From positions 118,197 through 182,196 of the forward strand of contig JAFCMP010000138.1 of NCBI GenBank assembly GCA_017506865.1: DNA of 64,000 bases. The letters are read 5' to 3'. Position numbers and translations under genes: made by a program. Under the pieces are notes generated by a model. That model was given only the letters and a program-made list of their open reading frames with translations, did not search any database and was not told the origin of the DNA. Positions 50,968 to 60,488 of the stretch are shown one piece after another. How positions within the stretch are numbered: position 1 is the first letter of the stretch; each line of letters starts with the position of its first letter. The stretch comes from Tribonema minus. Lineage: Eukaryota; Sar; Xanthophyceae; Tribonematales; Tribonemataceae.

Positions 50968-52915
50968 CTACTCGTCGTCGTCGCCTTCCAGGCCGCCGAA
51001 CTTTCGCTTGGTGCCTCCACCCCCACCCCCATCCTCGTCCTGCTCGTCGTCCTCAGCGGACGGTGGGTCCGCCCACTGCTTCAGTTCGGCGACCAGGAAG
51101 GCTCGACGCTGGCGGGCGCACGCCAGATGAATGGCATAGCCGCCGTGCAGGAACCGCGTCGTGGGCTTATCCTCCATGGACTTGTCCTTGTGCGCCTTAG
51201 TGGACTCGCAGAGCGCCACCAGCGCTGGAGCCACCTGCAACTCGCTGGCATTGGGGTGGGCGGACGAGTGCATGCAGGGCAGGTTCTTCTTGAAGTCGTC
51301 CTCACTCATGATGCCGAGCTGGCAGCCTCCCCAATCAGCATGCATGGCTCGCTTGTCTCCGTTCTTGCCCTGCGAGTGGTAAAAAGATGTGCGCCATCAG
51401 GACACGGCCAGTGTAACAGCAGGCGGGGCTGCAGTGCATGTGTTGTGGGGAGCGAATGACAGGCAGTGAGGGTTGTGACACATGGAGCACGCTGCAGGCG
51501 GAGAAGCGCACAAAGAGAAGTTGATGCATAGTACCTGTGCAAGAGTGGGCAGGGCCAATGCTGGCACCATGAAAGCACGAGAAAGGATGATGGATGCACT
51601 GGTGATGAGTGCTGCTGCTAAACACAACCGGAAATGAGGTACACATGCAGTGCGTGTGTTGTCTCAGCAGGCTTCGGGTGCAGAAGAGCATGAGGAGAAT
51701 TGTTGCAAATACTATGTTGAGCACGAGGAGAATTGTTGCATATATGTTGTAACAGTAAGCCGAATGTGCGGCGAGTGGATGGTGCCATAGATGTTGTGGC
51801 TGCGTCAGCAGAAGGCGCGCGCGTTGAGCAGTGTCAGCAATATGGCAAGAAGGCAAATGAGGGAAACGGGCAGTGCGCGTGTCGTCGGAGCAGACTGCGG
51901 GTGCAGAAGAGCATGAGGAGAATTGTTTACACATGTGGAGCACGAGGAGAATTGTTGCATATATGTTGTAACGGTAAGCCTAATGCGCGGCTACCGGATG
52001 GCGCCATCGATGCTGTGGCTGCGTCAGCAAACGGTGCGTTGAGCACTGTCAGCAATATGGCACCGTGAGCACTGCAAGAAGGCAAGATGAGCGGCCTGCA
52101 GAGCTGTGGCAAGATGGTAGTACATTAGAGCCGAAAATGAGGAATTGGCGCGGCGAGCAGATGGTGCTATCAGCGCTTGCACTAGTCTCTCATGCCCATC
52201 CTGGTCATGCATGACACGCCATATTTAGTGATCAGCAACTGGCGCGGTGAGCAGATGGCGCCATGGACGTTGACGGCGCGAAAGGCGCTGCGAGCACAGA
52301 CAGTAATATGTGCAACCAATGCAACTAGGACCATGGGTTTTGCAGCAAAGCTTAATGGCACTGCGAGCAGAGTCTCACTCAGCCATATGTAAAACAAACG
52401 CAACTAGCACCATGGGGATTGCAGCAAAGCTTAAGTGTGGCCAACATGGCTGGCATATCGGCGGCAAGACGATAAAGTGAGCATGGCAAGAACTGCAAGG
52501 TTGAATTTACCTCCGGCAGCGTGATGGACATGTTGTGCACCGTTCCTCCCTGCTTGCCAGCGGAGAAGGGGTGAAGGCAAGACAGGCAGATCCGCTTTGA
52601 CTTCTTCCCGTTGTCGTTGCTGTAAAGGTCCTTCTTGTGTTCACCGCAGAACTTGCTCGTCCAGCTCCTGCCGTCCTTCTCAAAGTTGCGCTCTTCCATG
52701 AACGGCAGTTGCGACCGCACCGTGCTGGTGCCTGCATCGTAGATCGGATGGAGCACGGTTCGCACGGAGGCTGTACAAATAAGGCATAAATTGTTTCGTG
52801 ACTGCGTGAACGCACCTTCCAAGTGCTCGCTCCCCGCGGGGACGCAAGCCGGGCATCTGATCTTGGCCAGCACACCGTCAGAGTTGCTGGTGGCTTTGGC
52901 AGGATAAGACATCAT
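50968..52915 (-). CDS. Unrecognised Cys-rich, acidic-tailed protein, 3 exons
   Basis: I do not recognise the family. Exons 52915-52816, 52770-52511 and 51369-50968 join in phase to give about 253 aa. The first intron is only 45 bases (52815-52771). Visible features: CPAC near residue 21, FCGEHKKDLY, ICLSCLHPF (three Cys/His clusters that could bind zinc), a HADWGGCQLGIM block, a helical middle (ELQVAPALVALCESTKAHKDK) and an acidic C terminus EDDEQDEDGGGGGG followed by basic TKRKF and GDDDE. The basic-acidic tail suggests a nuclear protein. Intron 2 holds tandem repeats. Because all three exons keep regular splice sites and coherent composition, I consider the gene real. Confidence 0.65.
51655..52110. 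repeat. Two tandem units of about 225 bp in an intron
   Basis: GGTGCAGAAGAGCATGAGGA, then GCACGAGGAGAATTGTTGCA and TATATGTTGTAACNGTAAGC recur near 51670-51770 and 51898-51990, followed by matching GGATGG(T/C)GCCAT and GCTGCGTCAGCA blocks. A more decayed third unit is at about 52140-52350. These do not copy the adjacent exon edges, unlike the arrays in other genes. Confidence 0.8.
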
Positions 52916-53702
52916 GTTTGCCTTGCCGAGATGTGCTGAGAGTGAACATTGGTCGTCCTTACCTTTGTGCTGCTCCGGCTACGGCTGGCAGACCCTTCCA
53001 CCGCGTTCTCGCCCTCCTGCTGTTCGAATTCTGCTTCCCATTCTCCTCCTTAAGGCTGTCGCTGTTCCTGTGAGCTCGTGCAGGCCGCTCTCTCGTAGCT
53101 GCTGCTGCGTCCTGGTGTTAGTGCCAGCATTTTTTGCTGTATTTCCATGCTCGCTGCCGTTCGCTCAGAAGGCTGACATCATGTGACCTGTAACCACCTA
53201 CGCGCGCGATGTTACAAGACAACCCATGACGCCAACGAACGATACAGACGATAGCAACGTCAAAACGATACAAACAACTAACGATGGGGACGTACATTTG
53301 CCCGGGGTGCTTCGGTAGGGGGTAGCTACATAGGGTCTTAAGGCCCCTGTAGATGCTGCGCATGGCATGCTCTACCTGCACATGTAGATCATAGACGTAT
53401 CAGCTGCAAATGAACAGACAATCAGGATACTAGAGCTCAAGGCAAGCAAGGATGCTCAGCCGCTGCACCTGCAATCTCTTTTAAAGCAACAAGTACAGTA
53501 TGTACATGGTATACCAAATGATGCAGCCAGAAAAAGTTGCGCAGATGTGCACGTGCCACTGAGCACACTGTCATGCTGGTGTTCAATGCCATAACGATGC
53601 CGAGTCAACTTCAAGTGTTGTGGCTAGAATTCTTAAGTGCTTACACATGATTACCCACTGGCATACATATATGCGTGGCACTGCGCACCTTTACACTGCG
53701 AG
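52916..53702. other. Intergenic, downstream flank of the Helitron
   Basis: Contains the 5' flank of the minus-strand Cys-rich gene and the 3' side of the Helitron. I could not place a Helitron 3' end: no clear hairpin followed by CTRR was seen on the minus strand. Confidence 0.45.
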
Positions 53703-56700
53703 CTAGTTCAAGCTGATGCGGCTCGCCGCCGCTCCGAGTCGCCGCTGCTGTTGAGCGCGGTGACGCGCGTTATCTGCCACCAGCTCCTCGCGCCTCTCCT
53801 CTGCCATCTCCAGCAGTACGTTCTGCGGCGGGCTTGCCGCCGCTGTCGTCTGCGCCGCCTCCGACAGCTCTAAGCCCTGCGGCTCGCCTCGCAAGAAGGT
53901 GGCTATGGTCCGCTCCTGCAGTGCCAGCAGCCGCTGTTCGTCTGCCACCTCGTCGCGATCCCTCGGCACGTTCAGCATCTGCTGCGTCACCGGCTGCACG
54001 AGGGCCAGGTACCGCAGCCCTCTGACCCTCGTCAGCGCGACGTAAGCGGCGTTCTTGTCCAAGAGACCGTCCAGCGGCTTCATGATGTTGGCGATCATGT
54101 ACTCGCACGTCGCCCCTTGCATCTTGTTCACGCTGCTGGGCTGGTCTGGGATCAAGCCCAGCGAGGTCCTCGCGATCTTCAGCACGCGCCTTCTGAGCTT
54201 CACCTCGAACTTCTTTTCAGTGGGCCCCATGATGAACTCCCCGGGCTGCAGCCCGGGCAGCTGCAAGCCCTTCCGCTCCGCCTCGGCGCTGTGCAAGACC
54301 ACGTATGGCGGCATGCGCTTGCACACGTACTTGCTGAAGCCCGCGTCAGCGCGTGGCACGTCCGCGGCTTCCAGTACGTTGAAGTAGACGGCCCTCAGCG
54401 TGACGGTGCCGTTGTTGCAGATGCCCAGGCTGACGTAGTGCTCGCCGACGATGCGCAGTGTGTACGTCCAGCCGACCACCAGGTAGTTTACTAGCGGCCT
54501 GTCTCCGGTCTTCCCATCTGGCAGCACGTCCACACCGTCGCGGATGAACTTGGGCCACCTCGGCCTGAGCCGCCCTGCGTAGTTCATGTCCCTCGAGTTG
54601 TCGGCGTAGATCTTGTCCATCGCGGTCGCCGTTATGAGCACGTTGTTGTTCCTCACTGCGAAGCTGCGAGCGAGGCCCGGTATCAGCTTGCAGCGCTCTT
54701 CGTTTCGGAACAGGATGAACGTGGCGTCTTGAAAATCCGCAAGCGCCGGCGGAGGCGGCAGTGCGCCACTGTTCACCATATCGCGGAGGTGCGCAGGCAA
54801 TGACGACAGCGTCGTGCCGATGACTCTGCTGTTCAGCAAGTCGATGTCTGTCTGCGACAGCGTGCGAAGGCGGCATCGTCCCATGATGCCCGCGTACAGC
54901 GAGTCGTCCCCGTAGCGGTTGTTCTTGCCGTCGAGGTATATGGCAGCGTTCATGCCGTGCGCCCACAGCTGCTCCCCCAGCTTCATTTTGATCTGCGAGT
55001 TGGTCGGCTTGTACTTGGTTGCGCTCGCTTCGGCGCTCCTATCTCCGGCAGCCGCAGCTGCGCGGTCGGCGGCGCCGTTGTACAAGCACATGCTCGGCCC
55101 TCCCACCGGCTTCATCTGGTTGAAGTCGCCGACGGCGATGAAAGTGACGCCGCCGTAGAACGTAGAGGTGTCCCGCCCCTCCCGCTCCAGTTGAGCCTTG
55201 TGGTTTTCGCTCATGACTTCGTGCCCCCGGGCTAGCATCTTGCCGTCGAACATGCTCACTTCCTCTGCGACGAGCACGTCGATCTCCCTTACCATCTCCG
55301 CTCGCCGCGCAGCCATGTCTCTCGCGCTTCGCCCCCCTCCTTTGATGGTCATGCCCATCAGCGAATGCCAAGTCTGACCGCCCACTGCCGAAGCCTGCTT
55401 CCCCATGAAAGCCCCCACCTGCATCAGCGCAGGCCTGACACCCGGCGCCAACAGATACGCCTTGACAGCCATGATCACCCAAGTTTTGCCTGCCCCAGCC
55501 TCGCCGCCCACAAACAGTCTGAGGGCTGGCACGTCGGGGTTGGGCGACCCGTCGGGCTTGCGCTGCGCTCGGTGCTGCACGTCGAACAGGTACAGGACCA
55601 GCCGCTGCTTGCGGTTAAGACCGAAAGCGTCGGCGATTTTGCACGCCGCGGCCGACACCGCGCCATCCTGCCGCATCTGCCCTACATCAGAGGCGTTCGC
55701 CTCAGCGTTCGCTTCACGGCGACGCTGCTCTGCTTCTTGAGTGCCCAGCGCCGTCAGGCGCGCCGTGCTGCTTTCTATCAGGGACCGGATGTATGGCGGC
55801 AAATCGCGGGCCGCTGCTGCGCGGTAGGCGCTCCCTGTAGCACCGCCTGCGGCAGCATCGGTGGCCGCCGGTCCATGAAGTTCTGCCTGATACACGGCGT
55901 TCGTCTCATCGTTTATCCTCGATCGCCTGGCGCGCGCTTCCTCCCATTTTCGCTTCTCTGTAGCTGCATGCATCTGTTGCAGCACCTGCTTCATTTGCTG
56001 ACACCTGCGCCCGCCGTCTGCGTCCAGCACGTTGCCGAATCCGCCCCGCAACTGGAGCGAGTGCGCAGGCGCCGGCGCTGCGGCAGCAGGCTCAGCAGCT
56101 GCTGCTGCAGCCGCCGCAGCGACTGCGGCTGGCGCAGCGGCTGCAGTACCGTCGCCACTGCCGTCGCCCGCCCCGATGATCCCGAACCCTCTGCACAAGC
56201 GCAGCAGTTGCTCGTGCACGGCGTTCAGCCTGGACCTGTAATTGGCTGCTCTGACGGCATGCCTGTCATCGTCGTCCACCTCCTCCTCGTCTGAGAAGTC
56301 GGACAAACCGTCGTCATCGCTGTGATCCAGTGCAGCGCAGAGTATGCCGTCCACGTCGCGCACTGGCTGCGTGCCAGCGGCGAGATCCTCGTCCGCACTA
56401 CCGTGACCAGGCCGCGGTCCACCTGGTCCAGCCTGAGCGCGTCGACCGCGATCGCGGCGCCTTCTCTCCTGTTCGGAGCGCTGGGCGGCCCTGCCCGCTT
56501 GCATGGTGCGAATGTTGTACAGGAAGTACTGCACGTCCGACGGAAAGCCGTTCGGCGCGCCCACCGCTGCGGCTTCGCGGGCTTCGAGCGCCTGCGACCA
56601 CGTCTGCCCGGCGGGCCTCAGATCGCTGACTGAGTCAGCCGTGTGCGGCACGAAGCACGTCAGGACCAGCTCAGCGTACTTGTCTGGCTGGGCCGTGCGC

Positions 56701-59700
56701 AGCGGTATCTCCTGCATCATGTTCGGCACTGCAGGCGCCGCGCGAAGCTTTTGAAGCTGCATTGCGTATCGGGGATGCTGCTTGCTGAACTCGTATCTGT
56801 CCTGTTGCTGCCTGCCCCGGCGAGGGGCGCTGGCAGGTGCAGACTCCGAGCTTGCGCCCGAGCCAGACTCGCTCGAACTTGAAGACTCCGAGTCTGACTC
56901 CCAGACACGCCGGTTCCCGGAGTTCGCTGCCAGCGCGTCATCTGAATCTGATTCAGCCGCCGCGCTGCCGGCTTCAGCGCCGGCAGCCTGAGGTGACGCA
57001 GCCTCAGCTGGGCCGTCTGCACCGGCTGCTCCTTCAGCTGCCAGCGCGTCGGACACCGCCTTCCTGTCTGCAGGCGTCCGGTCAACGTAGTTGATGTGCA
57101 TGACGTACAGAAACAGGCACATCCCAGCCAGCTGCTCTCCTCGCAGGGCGTAATCCTCGTACTGACACGTCGAAGTGAGGGCTCGGCCGTCTGCGCCGAT
57201 GCGGATGATATGAGCGCACTCATCGGCTGCCCTCGCAGCGGCAGCTTGAGCCACGGCGTTCTCGTCTGAGTCTGACTCGCCGGCAGACCCTGAGTCACTT
57301 GCCGGCGCGCGGGCTCCTTCGTGCCCTTCATCGCCTACCAGCGCGGCTTGGCGCAGCGCGGCGGCCTCAGGCTCTGGCAGAGACCTGCCAGTGCCAGCCT
57401 CAGCCTGAGGGACGGCGCCCGCGGCGGCAGCGGCCCGGGCTGCTGCTGCAGCGTCGCGGTCGCGCCGTTTCAGTACCCGGTTCACCCACGCGAGATGCGT
57501 GCGCATGTTGACGTTGGCTGTCTGGTGAGAGCACTTGAAGTCGTCCCAGCCGTGCACGAGGCTCAGCAAGACCGGCCCTCCCATCTCCTGGTTAGTGCAT
57601 GCCTTGCACAGGCTCTTGAAGACGAGGCCGCTGCCGATGGCGCTGGCGCTCATGGGCTCGCCCTCGCTGTCGCGACGCTCAGCCGTTAGTCTCATTTGCC
57701 GAGCCGCCGCCACCAACAGAGAGTACAGATTCTTGGCGCTCAGCTCGCACTTCGATGCGTAGTCTGTCACGTAAAATGCCAGCCCGCGCACGTCACCCCC
57801 GCTGCTCGCCAGCAGCTGCGTGACGTCCATATTGGACTTGATCAGTTCCATGAGCGCGATGTTGTAGGCGTTCATCCACCCGTCTCTTCTGGCCACCTGA
57901 CACACGAAGGCGTACTCGTGCGGGTGACCGTCAACGGCTTGCCGCAGCACTGCCTCCGCTGCAGCTTCCGCTGCCGCCAGGCCGGCAGCGGACCGTGGTG
58001 ACCCATCGTAACGGTTGTTGATGGCTGCTGCGACTGCTGCCAGATCCGGTCCGCAGATGCCCACGCACGTGTTCTGCACTAGGGGCCTCCCTTCCGGATT
58101 GACATAGCCGAACCGGCAAACCTTTTTGCTGGGGTCCTTTTTGAAGCACGTGAAGGTGTGCTGCTTGCTGTGACGGTTCACCTTCTCTGCGACTCGGCCC
58201 AGGGTGGCCGCTACCATCTCAGCGTAAAAGGCCATGCCGGGGTCTAACGGAGGCGCCATCTCCATCGTTGCGGGCGTGAGTCTGGACGGATGAGGAGTCG
58301 GCACGCCACTGCCAGTGGCAGGGGCGCCGTCTGGCTTGGAGGCGCCTTCAGCCTGCGACTGCGAGTCAGGCGGGCGCTGATCGCGACTGTTGCCGTTCGT
58401 ACTGTTGACTCCACTGTCACTGCCAGTGTCAGTGGCATCAGCGTCATCCACCACCTCCATGCTGTCCACTTGTTGTGGCCGTGGCGGCCGCAGCGGCTCG
58501 CGCACGGCGTCGTGTCGTTCCACATCGTCTGCTTCACAGTCAGATTCACTGGCAGGACCGGCGTCAACCGCAGGCGGACCGTCCCGTGCCAGTGCAGCCG
58601 CCGCGGCAGCAGGGCCTGCAGCAGAAGCGGCACCCGCTGCCAGCCCCGGCGCAGCCGTTGAAGCGAGTGGCTGCGCATGCATGGCGGCGCGCACATCGTC
58701 GACGGTCGGCGCAGACTGGATGATGACGGCGTCTATGAAGCGCGCCAGGTCTTGCAGGAAGCCTTTCCTCTCCGCCGGCGTGGCCATGCGATGCAGCACC
58801 TTGTACAGACGCGCAGATTCCCAGAACCCCATGATCCAGAGAACCATGTGGAAGTGCAGCGTCCACCGATTCTGCTCTTCAGCGTTGCCTGCGAACGCCT
58901 TCAAGTGGCCGAAGATACCGCCATCGGGCTGCCCTTGACCCAGCACTGTGGTGGTGATCGTGTCGATGGCTGTGTGGAAGTACCGCGCCGCGGAGTCAGG
59001 GTCTGCAGCGACCATGCGTGCGCGCTCGCGGAAGTCAGGCAGCAGTTCCGACAGCTCGGCCCCTTCGATGTCGATTTTCGTGCCATGGAAGTACATGAGG
59101 AGCCCAGAAGTGAGGTCGCTGGGATTGATGGTGATCCAGAACAGCGGCTGCCCGAAGACCTTCATGTAGGAGTCCATGATCAGCCTGGACCGGCGGCGCG
59201 CGAACGGCGTCCACATCACGTGGTTTCCGGTTATGTGGATGTTGTTCGCCAGCGCTCGCACGCCCGCGGAGACCTGAGGGTTGTACACGCCGGAGGCAGC
59301 CTCCGCCGCAGCGATCTCCAGCTCTTCCACCGACACTGTCGATATCAGCTCCAGCTGCGGCGACGGCCTAGGTGCCGGCCGCCCAGGACGAGGGTAGCCG
59401 CCCTTCAGCTTGAAGGTGACCTGCGTCATCAGCTGGCGGCGCATGATCAGAGAGGCCAGCACGAACGCGAACTGGTTGTGCAGCCTGAACCGCGGGTCGG
59501 TGCTGTCCAGCAAGATGCGGGCCCATGACTGCAGGCTCAGCTTGCGGGGCCGAGCGGCGTCCAGCACCCCGAAACCCAGCGAGAACAGCATCGGGAATGT
59601 GTGTTTCCATATTTCGGGGTGGTTGTAGTCTCGCAGTAATGTGTGCACCGTAGGCACCACCAGCATTTTCGCCCCACCCTTGCGCTGCGAGACCAGCTGC

Positions 59701-60488
59701 GCGAGACCGTCACGCTGTCGCGCGGCCGGGTCACTCGACTGAGCTGTGATGTCCATGACGCCGGTATAGTCCTCAACCCATTCAAACGGGCCGCTGCGAT
59801 CCGATTCGGACTGCAGCTGCCGCACCTCCTCTTGCACGGTGCGCGCTATCGACCCACTGGCATGCTCAAATTCGGACCGCATCTGTCGCCACTCCTCTAG
59901 CGCAGCGCTGGACGGCCGCCCGAGATCGTTCTGGACCCCGCCCAAACCACTTGCACTGGCAACATGCGCGCGGCGGGCGGCCCGAGCGCAGGCAGTGGGA
60001 GCCGGTGACCATCGGGACATCCAGACTCTGCTCGCCTCGCTGTCGTGCAGTCTGACGATCTCGAAAGTGCGCGCGGAAAACGACGCTCTAACTTGAAGGC
60101 GTTCCACTGGCACTGACAGCACCTGCCCTGTTGGACTCGCAGCTAGCTCGCAAGACAACAGCTCGTAGTGATCCCCCCTGACAGCGTGCTGCAGATAGTG
60201 GGCGGCATCCCCTCTCACCAGCTCATCAGGAGTCAGCTGCGCATCAGGACTGCCAGCGTTTGAGAAGAGGACGTCCAGATGCCTCACCGCATTCGGCGGT
60301 GCCGCTTCGGATACGGAGTCGGCCGGCGTGAATACCGTCGGCAAGCCGAAGCACCGCATGATTTCGTGCGACCCGCGCCATCCGGGACCCATACGGTCAC
60401 CGAAACACGGAACACTCTCGCCACCACAGCCCAGCTCTGCACGGGCTGAAACTCCCCCCAACTGGACAGCCGACGCACATCGCCCCAC
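53703..60488 (-). CDS. Helitron Rep-helicase (RepHel)
   Basis: 2261-residue frame. The Helitron_like_N region includes HITGNHVMWTPFARRR and LFWITINPSDL. The HUH nuclease motif is LHFHMVLWI at about residue 542. The catalytic tyrosine pair lies in AFYVTDYASK near residue 903. Then come Asp/Ser-rich low-complexity stretches and a PIF1-type SF1 helicase with Walker A GGEAGAGKTW (about 1659), Walker B LVAEEVSMF, GDFNQMKPVGG and the C-terminal VALTRVRG motif. All catalytic motifs appear intact. The first about 100 residues belong to the end of the OTU-like region, so the original protein started in the upstream frame. It nicks and strand-transfers element DNA and unwinds it in the nucleus. Confidence 0.9.
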   Translation of the reverse strand: MGRCASAVQLGGVSARAELGCGGESVPCFGDRMGPGWRGSHEIMRCFGLPTVFTPADSVSEAAPPNAVRHLDVLFSNAGSPDAQLTPDELVRGDAAHYLQHAVRGDHYELLSCELAASPTGQVLSVPVERLQVRASFSARTFEIVRLHDSEASRVWMSRWSPAPTACARAARRAHVASASGLGGVQNDLGRPSSAALEEWRQMRSEFEHASGSIARTVQEEVRQLQSESDRSGPFEWVEDYTGVMDITAQSSDPAARQRDGLAQLVSQRKGGAKMLVVPTVHTLLRDYNHPEIWKHTFPMLFSLGFGVLDAARPRKLSLQSWARILLDSTDPRFRLHNQFAFVLASLIMRRQLMTQVTFKLKGGYPRPGRPAPRPSPQLELISTVSVEELEIAAAEAASGVYNPQVSAGVRALANNIHITGNHVMWTPFARRRSRLIMDSYMKVFGQPLFWITINPSDLTSGLLMYFHGTKIDIEGAELSELLPDFRERARMVAADPDSAARYFHTAIDTITTTVLGQGQPDGGIFGHLKAFAGNAEEQNRWTLHFHMVLWIMGFWESARLYKVLHRMATPAERKGFLQDLARFIDAVIIQSAPTVDDVRAAMHAQPLASTAAPGLAAGAASAAGPAAAAAALARDGPPAVDAGPASESDCEADDVERHDAVREPLRPPRPQQVDSMEVVDDADATDTGSDSGVNSTNGNSRDQRPPDSQSQAEGASKPDGAPATGSGVPTPHPSRLTPATMEMAPPLDPGMAFYAEMVAATLGRVAEKVNRHSKQHTFTCFKKDPSKKVCRFGYVNPEGRPLVQNTCVGICGPDLAAVAAAINNRYDGSPRSAAGLAAAEAAAEAVLRQAVDGHPHEYAFVCQVARRDGWMNAYNIALMELIKSNMDVTQLLASSGGDVRGLAFYVTDYASKCELSAKNLYSLLVAAARQMRLTAERRDSEGEPMSASAIGSGLVFKSLCKACTNQEMGGPVLLSLVHGWDDFKCSHQTANVNMRTHLAWVNRVLKRRDRDAAAAARAAAAAGAVPQAEAGTGRSLPEPEAAALRQAALVGDEGHEGARAPASDSGSAGESDSDENAVAQAAAARAADECAHIIRIGADGRALTSTCQYEDYALRGEQLAGMCLFLYVMHINYVDRTPADRKAVSDALAAEGAAGADGPAEAASPQAAGAEAGSAAAESDSDDALAANSGNRRVWESDSESSSSSESGSGASSESAPASAPRRGRQQQDRYEFSKQHPRYAMQLQKLRAAPAVPNMMQEIPLRTAQPDKYAELVLTCFVPHTADSVSDLRPAGQTWSQALEAREAAAVGAPNGFPSDVQYFLYNIRTMQAGRAAQRSEQERRRRDRGRRAQAGPGGPRPGHGSADEDLAAGTQPVRDVDGILCAALDHSDDDGLSDFSDEEEVDDDDRHAVRAANYRSRLNAVHEQLLRLCRGFGIIGAGDGSGDGTAAAAPAAVAAAAAAAAAEPAAAAPAPAHSLQLRGGFGNVLDADGGRRCQQMKQVLQQMHAATEKRKWEEARARRSRINDETNAVYQAELHGPAATDAAAGGATGSAYRAAAARDLPPYIRSLIESSTARLTALGTQEAEQRRREANAEANASDVGQMRQDGAVSAAACKIADAFGLNRKQRLVLYLFDVQHRAQRKPDGSPNPDVPALRLFVGGEAGAGKTWVIMAVKAYLLAPGVRPALMQVGAFMGKQASAVGGQTWHSLMGMTIKGGGRSARDMAARRAEMVREIDVLVAEEVSMFDGKMLARGHEVMSENHKAQLEREGRDTSTFYGGVTFIAVGDFNQMKPVGGPSMCLYNGAADRAAAAAGDRSAEASATKYKPTNSQIKMKLGEQLWAHGMNAAIYLDGKNNRYGDDSLYAGIMGRCRLRTLSQTDIDLLNSRVIGTTLSSLPAHLRDMVNSGALPPPPALADFQDATFILFRNEERCKLIPGLARSFAVRNNNVLITATAMDKIYADNSRDMNYAGRLRPRWPKFIRDGVDVLPDGKTGDRPLVNYLVVGWTYTLRIVGEHYVSLGICNNGTVTLRAVYFNVLEAADVPRADAGFSKYVCKRMPPYVVLHSAEAERKGLQLPGLQPGEFIMGPTEKKFEVKLRRRVLKIARTSLGLIPDQPSSVNKMQGATCEYMIANIMKPLDGLLDKNAAYVALTRVRGLRYLALVQPVTQQMLNVPRDRDEVADEQRLLALQERTIATFLRGEPQGLELSEAAQTTAAASPPQNVLLEMAEERREELVADNARHRAQQQRRLGAAASRISLN

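Noticed and set aside
53200-53702. Helitron 3' terminus (hairpin plus CTRR)
   Set aside because: Several CTAG-like strings exist, but none has a clear preceding hairpin and A/T insertion site, so no end was called.
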